Positions 56,760-64,000 of a stretch of DNA of 64,000 nucleotides are shown here, piece by piece. Each line of letters starts with the position of its first letter. The first letter of the stretch is position 1. The stretch comes from DASSBG01 sp035699085 (GTDB lineage: Bacteria > Pseudomonadota > Gammaproteobacteria > Xanthomonadales > Rhodanobacteraceae), in assembly GCA_035699085.1 (NCBI GenBank), contig DASSBG010000003.1, positions 60,271 to 124,270 of the forward strand. Reading direction: 5' to 3'. The notes under the pieces are model-generated. The model did not search any database. It was not told where the DNA came from and worked only from the letters and a program-made list of their open reading frames with translations. The translations under genes were made by a program, and so were the position numbers.

Positions 56760-58016
56760 ATGCATTCGAGCCCCGGTGAAGTGCTGGTCCTTGGCGGCGG
56801 GGTCATCGGCCTCAGCTGCGCGCTGTATCTGTTGCGCAGCGGCATCCCGGTGCGCGTGCTGGAGCGCGGCAGCGTCGGTTGCGGCAGCTCCCACGGCAAT
56901 TGCGGAACCCTCACGCCCAGCCATGCGGCACCGCTGTCGCGGCCGGGCGTCCGGCGCAAGGCATTGCGCTGGGCCCTGCGTCAGGATGCGCCGCTGTACG
57001 TCAACCCGCGCCTGGACCTGGACCGCGTTCGCTGGCTGGCCGGCTTCGCCCGCCGCTGCAACGCCGGTGCCTGGGAGCGCGCGGCGCGGGAGCGGGCGGC
57101 CCTGCTGATGCGCTCGCGCGTGCTGATCGAGCACCTGGTGGAGGAATACGCGCTTGACTGCGAGTTCGCCGCCAGCGGCGGGCTGCATCTTTTTCGCGAG
57201 CCGCGGACCGAGGCCGACGAGCGCCGGCAGCTGCCGTTGTGGCAGCGCCTGGGGATCGAGGTGGAACTGCTCGACGCGCAGCAGACGCGCGAACGGGTGC
57301 CCTGCCTGCGCGACGAGGTCGTCGGCGGCATGTTCTTTCCAAACGACGGCCGCCTGCGCCCGGACCGCTTCGTCTCGGCGCTGGCGCGCCAGGTTCGGGC
57401 GATGGGCGGGCGGATCGAGGAAGGCGTCGAGGTGCTCGGCTTCGAGACCGGCGGCGGCCGCATCCGCGGCGTGCGCACCGCCGGCGGCTTGCAGTCGGCC
57501 GGGCACACCATCGTCGCGCTCGGCGCCTGGACGCCGCTGCTGGCCCGCGGGCTGGGCCTGCGCGTGCCGCTGCAGCCGGGAAAGGGCTATTCGCAGACGT
57601 GGAGCCGGCCGCAGGCCTGCCCGGGCGTGCCGCTGGTGCTGGTCGAGGACAGCATCTGCGTGACGGCCTGGGATTCCGGCTTCCGCCTCGGCAGCACGAT
57701 GGAATTTTCCGGCTATGCCGAGGGCCTCAACGAAGTGCGGCTGGCCGCGATCGAGCGCGGTGCGGCACGTTACCTCAAGGTGTCGGCCGGTCCGGAGCTG
57801 CAGGAGCGCTGGTGGGGCTGGCGGCCGATGTGCGTCGACGAGGTGCCGATCATCGGCCCCAGCACGCGCTACGCCAACCTCACCTGGGCCACCGGCCACG
57901 GCATGCTCGGCATCAGCATGTCGGCCGGCACCGGCGAGCTGGTGGCGGCGCAAATCAGCGGCGGCGCCCCGCCCCTGCCGCCGGAACCCTACGCGCCGGC
58001 GCGCTTCGGCCTCTGA
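56760..58016 (+). CDS. FAD-dependent oxidoreductase, D-amino-acid dehydrogenase type (DadA-like)
   Basis: 418 residues. An N-terminal dinucleotide motif VLVLGGGVIGLSCALYLLR, then CGSSHGNCGTLTPSHAAPLS near the flavin, LRPDRFVSALARQVRAMGG, and the C-terminal TWATGHGMLGISMSAGTGEL. The DadA family oxidises D-amino acids or imino acids and feeds electrons to the quinone pool. The product set of this copy is uncertain: neighbours are a HutG-like deformylase and, convergently, a RidA operon. ATG 56760; a TTG at 56745 is less likely. Confidence 0.88.
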   Translation: MHSSPGEVLVLGGGVIGLSCALYLLRSGIPVRVLERGSVGCGSSHGNCGTLTPSHAAPLSRPGVRRKALRWALRQDAPLYVNPRLDLDRVRWLAGFARRCNAGAWERAARERAALLMRSRVLIEHLVEEYALDCEFAASGGLHLFREPRTEADERRQLPLWQRLGIEVELLDAQQTRERVPCLRDEVVGGMFFPNDGRLRPDRFVSALARQVRAMGGRIEEGVEVLGFETGGGRIRGVRTAGGLQSAGHTIVALGAWTPLLARGLGLRVPLQPGKGYSQTWSRPQACPGVPLVLVEDSICVTAWDSGFRLGSTMEFSGYAEGLNEVRLAAIERGAARYLKVSAGPELQERWWGWRPMCVDEVPIIGPSTRYANLTWATGHGMLGISMSAGTGELVAAQISGGAPPLPPEPYAPARFGL

Positions 58017-58087
58017 GCGCGGCGGGCGCCGCAGCGGGTGCGGCGGTTGCTATGCTGTCGCCATCATTGCCCTTGCCGGTTCCAGTC

Positions 58088-58876
58088 ATGGACACCTACA
58101 GCTTGCATCGCGGCCGCGCGCCGCTGCTGGTCAGCCTGCCGCACGATTCCAGCGCGATCCCCGACGGCATCGCCACGCGCATGACCGAGGCCGGCCGCCG
58201 CTCGCCCGACACCGACTGGCATGTGGGCCGCCTGTACGAGTGCGCTCGCGAGCTGGGCGCCAGCGTTCTGCGGCCGCGCTGGTCGCGCTACGTGGTCGAC
58301 CTCAACCGGCCGCGCGACGGCCACGCGCTGTACCCGGGCAAGAACGAGACCGGCCTTGTGCCGACCGTGACCTTCGCCGGCGAGGCGATCTACAGCGAAG
58401 GCGAAACGCCGAGCGAGGACGAGGTCGGCATGCGCGCCGAATATTTCTGGCAGCCTTACCACGCCGCGCTGGCCGCCGAGCTGGACCGGCTGCGCGCCCG
58501 CCACGGCCACGTGGTGCTGTGGGACGGCCACTCGATCCGCTCGCAGGTGCCGATGTTCTTCGAGGGCACGCTGCCCGATCTCAACCTCGGCAGTGCCGAC
58601 GGCGCCAGCTGCTCGGCGGGGCTGCAGCGGCGCGTGGCCAAGCTTCTGGAAGCGCAGACGGGCTACAGCCACGTGGTCAACGGCCGCTTCAAGGGCGGCT
58701 ACATCACCCGTCGCTACGGTCAGCCGGACAGCGGCGTCGATGCGCTGCAGCTGGAGCTGGCGCAGGCGACCTACATGGATGAGGACAGCTTCGAGTTCCG
58801 CCCGGACCGCGCGGTGCCGGTGCAGGCACTGATCCAGAGCCTGCTGGCCACCTGCCTGGACCTCGCCACGGCCTGA
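58088..58876 (+). CDS. N-formylglutamate deformylase-like amidohydrolase
   Basis: 262 residues of the HutG/FGase family. The metal-binding HD pair in LLVSLPHDSSAIP, the TDWHVGRLYE stretch, SRYVVDLNRP and VVLWDGHSIRSQVPMFFEG are characteristic. HutG cleaves N-formylglutamate to glutamate and formate, the last step of one histidine degradation route, but no hut genes are nearby. It follows the FAD enzyme by 71 bases and may form a pair with it. Confidence 0.88.
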   Translation: MDTYSLHRGRAPLLVSLPHDSSAIPDGIATRMTEAGRRSPDTDWHVGRLYECARELGASVLRPRWSRYVVDLNRPRDGHALYPGKNETGLVPTVTFAGEAIYSEGETPSEDEVGMRAEYFWQPYHAALAAELDRLRARHGHVVLWDGHSIRSQVPMFFEGTLPDLNLGSADGASCSAGLQRRVAKLLEAQTGYSHVVNGRFKGGYITRRYGQPDSGVDALQLELAQATYMDEDSFEFRPDRAVPVQALIQSLLATCLDLATA

Positions 58877-58922
58877 GCGCCACCGCCTTGGCCGGCCCTC
58901 GCCGTCCGCGGGCTGCCTGGCT

Positions 58923-59348
58923 TCAGCCGGAAGCGGGCAGGGCGGCCACGCATTTCAGTTCGATGGCGATCTGCGTCGGCAGCGCGCTGATGCCGAGCGT
59001 CGTGCGGCAGGCGTCGACGCCGGCGAAGTGCTCGGCGTAGAGACGGTTGTAGGCGTCGAAATCGTGCTCGATGTCGGTCAGGAACACGGTCACGTCGACC
59101 AGGTCCTCCCAGCGCGCGCCGCTGGCCTCGAGCACCGCGCGCACGTTGGCGAACACCTGGCGGCACTGCGCCTCGATGTCATGGCCGACCAATCGGCCGC
59201 CGGCATCGTGGACGTTGCCCGGCACGACGTTGCTGCCGGGCGTGCGCGGCCCGACGCCGGACAGGAACAGCAAGTCGCCCACGCGCCGTGCGTGCGGGTA
59301 GGCACCGACCGGCGTCGGTGCGCTGTCGGTGCGTATCGCTCCGCTCAT
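58923..59348 (-). CDS. RidA-family deaminase (2-aminomuconate deaminase-like)
   Basis: 141 residues; the YjgF/RidA fold that hydrolyses reactive enamines and imines. The imine-binding Arg is in CRTTLGISALP and the family end is IAIELKCVAALP. The PVGAYPHARRVGDLLFLSGV and GSNVVPGNV stretches resemble 2-aminomuconate deaminases (NbaF/AmnD group). With the upstream aldehyde dehydrogenase this suggests the aminomuconate steps of tryptophan-kynurenine degradation (inference). Its ATG overlaps the carbonic anhydrase stop by four bases. Confidence 0.85.
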   Translation of the reverse strand: MSGAIRTDSAPTPVGAYPHARRVGDLLFLSGVGPRTPGSNVVPGNVHDAGGRLVGHDIEAQCRQVFANVRAVLEASGARWEDLVDVTVFLTDIEHDFDAYNRLYAEHFAGVDACRTTLGISALPTQIAIELKCVAALPASG

Positions 59349-60016
59349 GCCGAAGCCTTCCCCTGCCAGCGCTCGGCCAGCCGCGCCAGCGCCACCTCGT
59401 AGGCCTGCGGCACCTGCTCGCGGCCGCGCACGTCGAGGCCCAGGTCATGGATGCGCCCGTCGTCCAGGCCGTAGATCCATGCGTGCACCGCCAGCGGCTG
59501 GCCGCGTTCCCAGGCTTCGCGCACGACGGTGGTGTGGCAGACGTTGACCGCCTGCTCGATGGCGTTCAGTTCGCACAGGTGCGCGTGGCGCAGCTCGAAG
59601 GCCTGCGCCGGGTCAAGCTTGTCGGCGTGCTTCATGGCGATGTCGGTGATGTGCCGCAGCCAGTTGTCGATCAGGCCGAGGTGGCTCTCCTCGAGCACCG
59701 CGCCGACGCCGCCGCAGCCGTAGTGGCCGACCACCAGGACATGTTTCACCTTCAGCACGTCGACCGCGAACTGGATGGTACTGAGCGCATTGAGGTCGGT
59801 GTGCACCACCACGTTGGCGACGTTGCGGTGGACGAAAATCTCGCCCGGCTGCAGGTCGACGATCTGGGTTGCCGGCACGCGCGAATCCGAGCAGCCGATC
59901 CACAGATATCTTGGCGCCTGCTGGCGGGCAAGCTGCTCGAAAAACGTCGGGTCCTGCGCGGTCAGCGCGTCGGCCCAGCGGCGGTTGTTGGCGAGCAGGT
60001 CTTTCAGCGAATTCAT
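59345..60016 (-). CDS. can: Beta-carbonic anhydrase
   Basis: 223 residues. Interconverts CO2 and bicarbonate. Zinc ligands Cys42, Asp44, His98 and Cys101 (IGCSDSRVPATQI, VVGHYGCGGVGAVL) match E. coli Can in type and spacing. ATG 60016 fixed by homology (MNSLKDLLANNRRWAD). It is placed between an aldehyde dehydrogenase gene (85 bases upstream) and ridA (overlapping), an operon position that suggests a need for bicarbonate or CO2 handling in the same pathway. Confidence 0.96.
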   Translation of the reverse strand: MNSLKDLLANNRRWADALTAQDPTFFEQLARQQAPRYLWIGCSDSRVPATQIVDLQPGEIFVHRNVANVVVHTDLNALSTIQFAVDVLKVKHVLVVGHYGCGGVGAVLEESHLGLIDNWLRHITDIAMKHADKLDPAQAFELRHAHLCELNAIEQAVNVCHTTVVREAWERGQPLAVHAWIYGLDDGRIHDLGLDVRGREQVPQAYEVALARLAERWQGKASA

Positions 60017-60101
60017 CCGAAGCTCCGGGTTGCTGTGGAGAGCGTGAAGGGGCCGGCGGTGCAAAGATCTCGGCCCGTGCCAGCCGCCGGCATGCAGGGT
60101 C

Positions 60102-61574
60102 CTACGGTGGGGTTCGGTCGCAAGCGATGCAGACGTTTTTCGGCTGGGTGAAGAAACGCAGCGCGTCGACGCCGCCCTCGCGGCCGACGCCGGACTGCTT
60201 GACGCCGCCGAACGGCGTGCGCAGGTCGCGGCGCATCCAGCAGTTGACCCAGACGATGCCGAATTCCAGCCGCGCGGCAACCCGGTGCGCCCGTGCCAGG
60301 TCCGCCGTCCACAGCGAGGCGGCCAGGCCGTAGTCGGTGGCGTTGGCGATGGCCACGGCCTCGTCCTCGTCCTCGTCCTCGAATGGCAGCAGCGTCACCA
60401 CCGGGCCGAAAATCTCCTCGCGGTTGCTGGCGCAGTCCGGCGGCAGGCCCTCGATCACGGTCGGCGCCACGAACCAGCCGCCGGCGCAGCGGCCATCCAG
60501 CGCCACGGCCTCGCCGCCGGCCAGCACCGTGCCGCCCTCGTCGCGGGCGCGCGCGATGCAGGCCATGACCTTGTCGAAGTGCGGCCTGGAGACCAGCGCG
60601 CCGAGGTCGCTGCCGGGGTCGAGCGGGTCGCCAACCTTCAGCGCGCGTACGCGCTCGAGGTAGCGAGCGCGGAACGAGTCGTAGATCGAACGCTGCACCA
60701 GCAGTCGCGAGCCGCACAGGCAGATCTCGCCCTGGTTGGAAAAGCCCGAGCGCACGATGGTGTCGAGGTTGGCGTCCGACAGCTCGGCGTCGGCAAAGAC
60801 GATCGCGGGATTCTTGCCGCCCATCTCCAGCGAGACCTTCTTGAACGAAGCCGCGGTGGCCGCGGCGATCGCCGCACCGGTGCGGGTCGAGCCTGTGAAC
60901 GACACGGCCTTCACGGCCGGGTGTTCGACGATTGCCTGACCGACCTCCGGCCCGGTCCCGTGCACGATGTTGAGAACGCCCGGCGGCAGGCCGCACTCGA
61001 TCGCCAGCTCGGCCAGCCGGAAGGCGGTGAAGGGCGTGACTTCCGATGGCTTGGCGACCACGGTGTTGCCGGCGGCCAGCGCCGGCGCGATCTTCCACGT
61101 GAACAGGTACAGCGGCAGGTTCCAGGGACTGATGCAGCCGACCACGCCCAGCGGCTGGCGCAGCGTGTAGTTCAGCATGCCGGCGTCGACGTGGGCCTCG
61201 CTGCTCCACTGCGTGATCGCTTCGGCGAAGAAGCGCAGGTTGGCCACCGCGCGCGGGATGTCGACGCGCCGCGCCAGCGCCAGCGGCTTGCCGCTGTCGC
61301 GCGATTCGTCGCTGGCCAGCGACTCCAGCCGCGCCTCGACCGCGTTGGCGAGCCGCTGGAGATGGCCTGCGCGCTCCGCCGCCGGCATGTCGGCCCAGTC
61401 CGGAGCGGCGCGGCGCGCGGCGGCGATCGCGGCGTCGACATCGCTGGCGCCGGAGGCCGGGCAGCGCGCAAAAACCGTGCCGGTGGCCGGCTCGAAGACG
61501 TCCAGCCAGCGGTCGCCGGCCGGCCGGCGCAGCTCGCCGTTGACCAGGTTGGCCAGGATGATTGCATCGTCCAT
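60102..61574 (-). CDS. Aldehyde dehydrogenase, 2-aminomuconic semialdehyde dehydrogenase type
   Basis: 490 residues. NAD(P)-linked aldehyde dehydrogenase. The first cysteine of FSNQGEICLCGSRLLVQ is the nucleophile and the Glu in VSLEMGGKNPAIVFAD the base. VDIPRAVANLRFFAEA, LISPWNLPLYLFTWKIAPALAAGNTV-like core (here CISPWNLPLYLFTWKIAP) and FGIVWVNCWMRRDLRTPFGG fit the aminomuconic/hydroxymuconic semialdehyde group (ALDH8A1, NbaE, XylG). It should oxidise 2-aminomuconate semialdehyde from the kynurenine pathway. An internal acidic stretch EDEDEDEA is unusual. First gene of the operon ALDH-can-ridA. Confidence 0.9.
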   Translation of the reverse strand: MDDAIILANLVNGELRRPAGDRWLDVFEPATGTVFARCPASGASDVDAAIAAARRAAPDWADMPAAERAGHLQRLANAVEARLESLASDESRDSGKPLALARRVDIPRAVANLRFFAEAITQWSSEAHVDAGMLNYTLRQPLGVVGCISPWNLPLYLFTWKIAPALAAGNTVVAKPSEVTPFTAFRLAELAIECGLPPGVLNIVHGTGPEVGQAIVEHPAVKAVSFTGSTRTGAAIAAATAASFKKVSLEMGGKNPAIVFADAELSDANLDTIVRSGFSNQGEICLCGSRLLVQRSIYDSFRARYLERVRALKVGDPLDPGSDLGALVSRPHFDKVMACIARARDEGGTVLAGGEAVALDGRCAGGWFVAPTVIEGLPPDCASNREEIFGPVVTLLPFEDEDEDEAVAIANATDYGLAASLWTADLARAHRVAARLEFGIVWVNCWMRRDLRTPFGGVKQSGVGREGGVDALRFFTQPKNVCIACDRTPP

Positions 61575-61682
61575 CGCGCCAGCTTAGCGGCAGGCGCGGG
61601 CGAAGGAAACGCGTTGCCGAGCGGTCAAGGTGGCGGCCGGCCGTTTGCGGCACACTGGCGGTCCCGGCCGCGGATTGCCAAC

Positions 61683-61868
61683 ATGACCAGCGACAGCCAA
61701 CGCAAGCTGCATTCGCGACCGGCCCGGCGCCCGCCGGCGAAGCCCGCGGAAATCGAACGGCGCGAGCGCGCGATCGACGACCAGCTGGAGCAGAGCTTCC
61801 CGGCCAGTGACCCGCCGGGCTGGAACCTCGGTCGCGCGCGCACGTCTCCCGACAACGAACCGGGCTGA
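61683..61868 (+). CDS. Small SFPASDPP-motif protein
   Basis: 61 residues, basic N-terminus, then IDDQLEQSFPASDPPGW. The SFPASDPP motif marks a widespread family of tiny proteobacterial proteins without known function. A strictly conserved motif with variable ends argues for a binding peptide rather than an enzyme. ATG 61683. It stands alone between the ALDH operon and the transporter. Confidence 0.75.
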   Translation: MTSDSQRKLHSRPARRPPAKPAEIERRERAIDDQLEQSFPASDPPGWNLGRARTSPDNEPG

Positions 61869-62055
61869 TCCGGCGCGCCGCCAGGCCACGGCGCCGCCTA
61901 TCCGGGCCGACCGCATTGATGGCGATCCAAACCTCAGACGCGGGAATTTCACGGCGATCCGCGGTATCTTTCGCAGGATTCGCGGCCGGCGGCCAGTGCC
62001 GGTCCGATGGGAGCCGCCGGTGGCGGCGGGGACTATCGTCAGACGGGAGACACGC

Positions 62056-64000
62056 GTGAGCACCCAAGCAACCGCCGGCCTCGCGCCGCGCAGCGAACTG
62101 ACCATCCGCGGGCTGGTCATCGGCATCCTGATCACCGTGGTGTTCACCGCGGCCAACGTCTATTTCGGCCTCAAGGCCGGCCTCACGTTCTCGACCTCGA
62201 TTCCGGCGGCGGTGATCTCCATGGCCATCCTCAAGGCCATGCGCGACGCCACCGTGCAGGAAAACAACATCGTGCAGACGGTGGCCTCGGCCGCCGGCAC
62301 GCTGTCGGCGATCATCTTCGTGTTGCCGGGCCTGATCATGATCGGTTGGTGGACCGGGTTCCCGTTCTGGATGTCCTTCGGCATCTGCGTCACCGGCGGC
62401 ATCCTCGGCGTGATGTACACCATCCCGCTGCGCCGCGCGCTGGTCACCGATTCGGACCTGCCGTACCCCGAGGGCGTGGCCTGCGCCGAGGTGCTGAAGG
62501 TTGGCTCGGGCGACAGCGAGGAGGCCGCCGAGTCGGTGGAATCCGGCGGCGCCGGGCTGCGCGCGGTGGTGGTCGGTTCGATTGTCTCCGCGGTGTTCTA
62601 CATCATCGTGCAGACGCGGGTGTTCGCCGGCGCGGTGTCGGATTATTTCCGCATCGGCGGTGACCGCGGCCCGGCCACCGGCTTCGACTTCAGCCTGTCC
62701 TTCGCGCTGTTCGCGGTCGGTCACCTGGTCGGCCTGTGGGTCGGTGTGGCGATGCTGGTCGGCGCGGTGATCGGCTGGGGTTGGGCGGTGCCGCACTTCC
62801 TGTTCCTGCATCCGGAAACGACCGGCGCCGCGGTCGACGTGGCGCAGGGCGCGTGGAGCCACTACGTGCGCTTCGTCGGCGCCGGCACCATCGGCGTGGC
62901 CGCGATCTGGACCCTGGCCAAGCTGGTCAAGCCGATCGTCTCCGGCCTGACCAGCGCCATGGCCGCCGCGCGCGTGCGCAAGGCCGGGCAGGCGCATACG
63001 CTGGCGCGCACCGAGCAGGACATGCCGATCGGCATCGTCGGCCTGATCACGCTGGCCTGCCTGGTGCCGATCGCCTGGCTGCTGTGGCATTTCAGCGTGA
63101 TCAGCGGGCTCGGCGACCACGCGGTGATGCTGGTCGTCGGCGGCGTGCTGTTCGTGGTGATCCTGAGCTTCCTGGTGTCGGCCGTATGCGGCTACATGGC
63201 CGGTCTGATCGGCTCGTCCAACAGCCCGCTGTCGGGCGTCGGCATCCTGGTGGTGATCATCGCCGCGCTGCTGCTGGCGCTGGGCGTGAAGGCGCTGGTG
63301 CCGGCCGATGCCGGCAAGGCGCTGGTCGCGTTCGCGCTGTTCATCACCTCGATCGTGTTCGCGGTCGCCTCGATCGCCAACAACAACCTGCAGGATTTGA
63401 AGACCGGCCAACTGGTCGACGCCACGCCGTGGAAACAGCAGGCCGCGCTGGTGGTCGGCGTGATTGCCGGCGCGCTGGTGATCCCGCCGGTGCTGGACCT
63501 GCTCAACAACGCCTACGGTTTCGTCGGCACCCCGGGCGCCGACCTGTCGCGCGCGTTGCCGGCACCGCAGGCCGGACTGATCTCGGCGCTGGCGCAGGGC
63601 GTGATCCAGAACAACATCGACTGGAGCCTGATCGGCATCGGCGCGGCAATCGGCGTCGCCGTCATCGTGCTCGACGAGATCCTCGGCCGCACCAACAAGT
63701 CGGTACGCCTGCCGCCGCTGGCCGTCGGCCTGGGCATCTACCTGCCGACCTCGACCACGCTGATGGTGGTGGTCGGTGCGTTGGTCGGCGCCTGGTTCGA
63801 CCGTCGTGCGGAACGCAAGCCGAATACCGACGCGACCAAGCAACTGGGCGTACTGCTGGCGTCCGGCCTGATCGTCGGCGAAAGCCTGCTCGGCGTGGTG
63901 ATCGCCGCCGTCGTCGCGTTTTCCGGAAAATCCACGCCACTGGCCGTGGTCGGCGACGGCTTCGGCACCGCGGCGATCTGGATCGGCGGCATCGTGTTTG
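62056..64000 (+). CDS. OPT-family oligopeptide transporter (3' end outside window)
   Basis: 648 codons visible, still open at the window end. GTG start with GGGAG about seven bases upstream; no ATG in frame fits. The first helix VIGILITVVFTAANVYFGLK with LKAGLTFSTSIPAAVISMAI is a hallmark of the bacterial OPT (YSL/OPT) family, as are ENNIVQTVASAAG and SDLPYPEGVACAEVL. Twelve or more hydrophobic helices follow, including VGTIG-like GAGTIGVAAIWTL. Such transporters carry peptides or metal chelates by proton symport. Upstream 61869-62055 holds no feature that I recognise. Confidence 0.93.
   Translation, partial: MSTQATAGLAPRSELTIRGLVIGILITVVFTAANVYFGLKAGLTFSTSIPAAVISMAILKAMRDATVQENNIVQTVASAAGTLSAIIFVLPGLIMIGWWTGFPFWMSFGICVTGGILGVMYTIPLRRALVTDSDLPYPEGVACAEVLKVGSGDSEEAAESVESGGAGLRAVVVGSIVSAVFYIIVQTRVFAGAVSDYFRIGGDRGPATGFDFSLSFALFAVGHLVGLWVGVAMLVGAVIGWGWAVPHFLFLHPETTGAAVDVAQGAWSHYVRFVGAGTIGVAAIWTLAKLVKPIVSGLTSAMAAARVRKAGQAHTLARTEQDMPIGIVGLITLACLVPIAWLLWHFSVISGLGDHAVMLVVGGVLFVVILSFLVSAVCGYMAGLIGSSNSPLSGVGILVVIIAALLLALGVKALVPADAGKALVAFALFITSIVFAVASIANNNLQDLKTGQLVDATPWKQQAALVVGVIAGALVIPPVLDLLNNAYGFVGTPGADLSRALPAPQAGLISALAQGVIQNNIDWSLIGIGAAIGVAVIVLDEILGRTNKSVRLPPLAVGLGIYLPTSTTLMVVVGALVGAWFDRRAERKPNTDATKQLGVLLASGLIVGESLLGVVIAAVVAFSGKSTPLAVVGDGFGTAAIWIGGIVF

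Noticed and set aside
56745..56760. TACAAT just before the FAD oxidoreductase start as a leaderless promoter
   Set aside because: No -35 element at 16-18 bases, and a single -10-like hexamer is expected by chance.
60013..63843. A 1276-codon open frame on the minus strand across the transporter and aldehyde dehydrogenase genes
   Set aside because: Same effect: it runs antisense to the OPT transporter and out of frame through the dehydrogenase, both of which are clearly real. The product is Arg/His/Asp-rich with no domain.

Overview
The window is a chromosomal segment, very rich in G+C, with dense bacterial gene packing, Shine-Dalgarno-led starts and many GTG starts. The gene content and order (rpsB-tsf-pyrH divergent from map-glnD-dapD, ftsK-lolA-rarA-serS, aguA/aguB polyamine genes, a PilH-type regulator, the JmjC oxygenase next to purB) point to a gammaproteobacterium. 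It is most likely a member of the Xanthomonadales/Lysobacterales (Xanthomonadaceae or Rhodanobacteraceae). This placement is inference from gene content; there is no rRNA in the window.

Layout. 1-7.9 kb: end of a TraB-like membrane protein, N-carbamoylputrescine amidase (aguB), a secreted protein, agmatine deiminase (aguA), a BamE-like small protein, rpmJ, aat, a FemAB/GNAT-like protein and trxB. 8.1-20.6 kb: ald, then the ftsK-lolA-rarA-serS backbone, opened up by cytochrome b561, a beta-lactamase-fold hydrolase, an MFS transporter and a 505-residue secreted protein of unknown function. 20.6-26 kb: EF-hand protein, a broken tRNA-Ser half beside an intact tRNA-Ser(UGA), azoR with a divergent LysR regulator, a methionine/glutamine-type transaminase with its omega-amidase, and arsC. 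26-36.4 kb: CsgG-like protein, the scpA-scpB-rluB operon, a PilZ protein, a cupin gene broken by one stop codon, fadD, heat-shock genes hsp20 and cbpA, pilH and an acuI/yhdH oxidoreductase. 36.4-42.2 kb: the 2-oxoglutarate dehydrogenase operon sucA-sucB-lpdA. 42.6-54 kb: acetyltransferase, ribosomal oxygenase, purB, pyrH, tsf, rpsB | map, glnD, dapD. 54-64 kb: accessory genes (disordered protein, NlpC/P60 lipoprotein, FAD oxidoreductase, N-formylglutamate deformylase-like protein), a RidA / carbonic anhydrase / aldehyde dehydrogenase operon that looks like the tail of tryptophan-kynurenine catabolism, a tiny SFPASDPP protein, and the start of an OPT oligopeptide transporter that runs out of the window.

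Most genes are ordinary housekeeping. The unusual layer is the repeats. There is a dispersed element that starts YAGGTTGGCGGTGAGC (nine copies). There are also tandem heptamers, mostly of the form GGGANNN, which fit the G-quadruplex pattern GGG-N4. Several occur as inverted pairs that bracket short segments. One pair lies inside the sucB coding sequence and encodes both linkers flanking its subunit-binding domain. Other notable structures are a perfect 52-bp palindrome between a CsgG-like gene and rluB, a 280-bp segment with perfect 21-bp terminal inverted repeats after dapD, a half tRNA-Ser gene, and a cupin gene with a TGG-to-TGA change. I do not see a phage, integron, CRISPR array or complete insertion sequence. 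No anti-phage or secretion system is visible.
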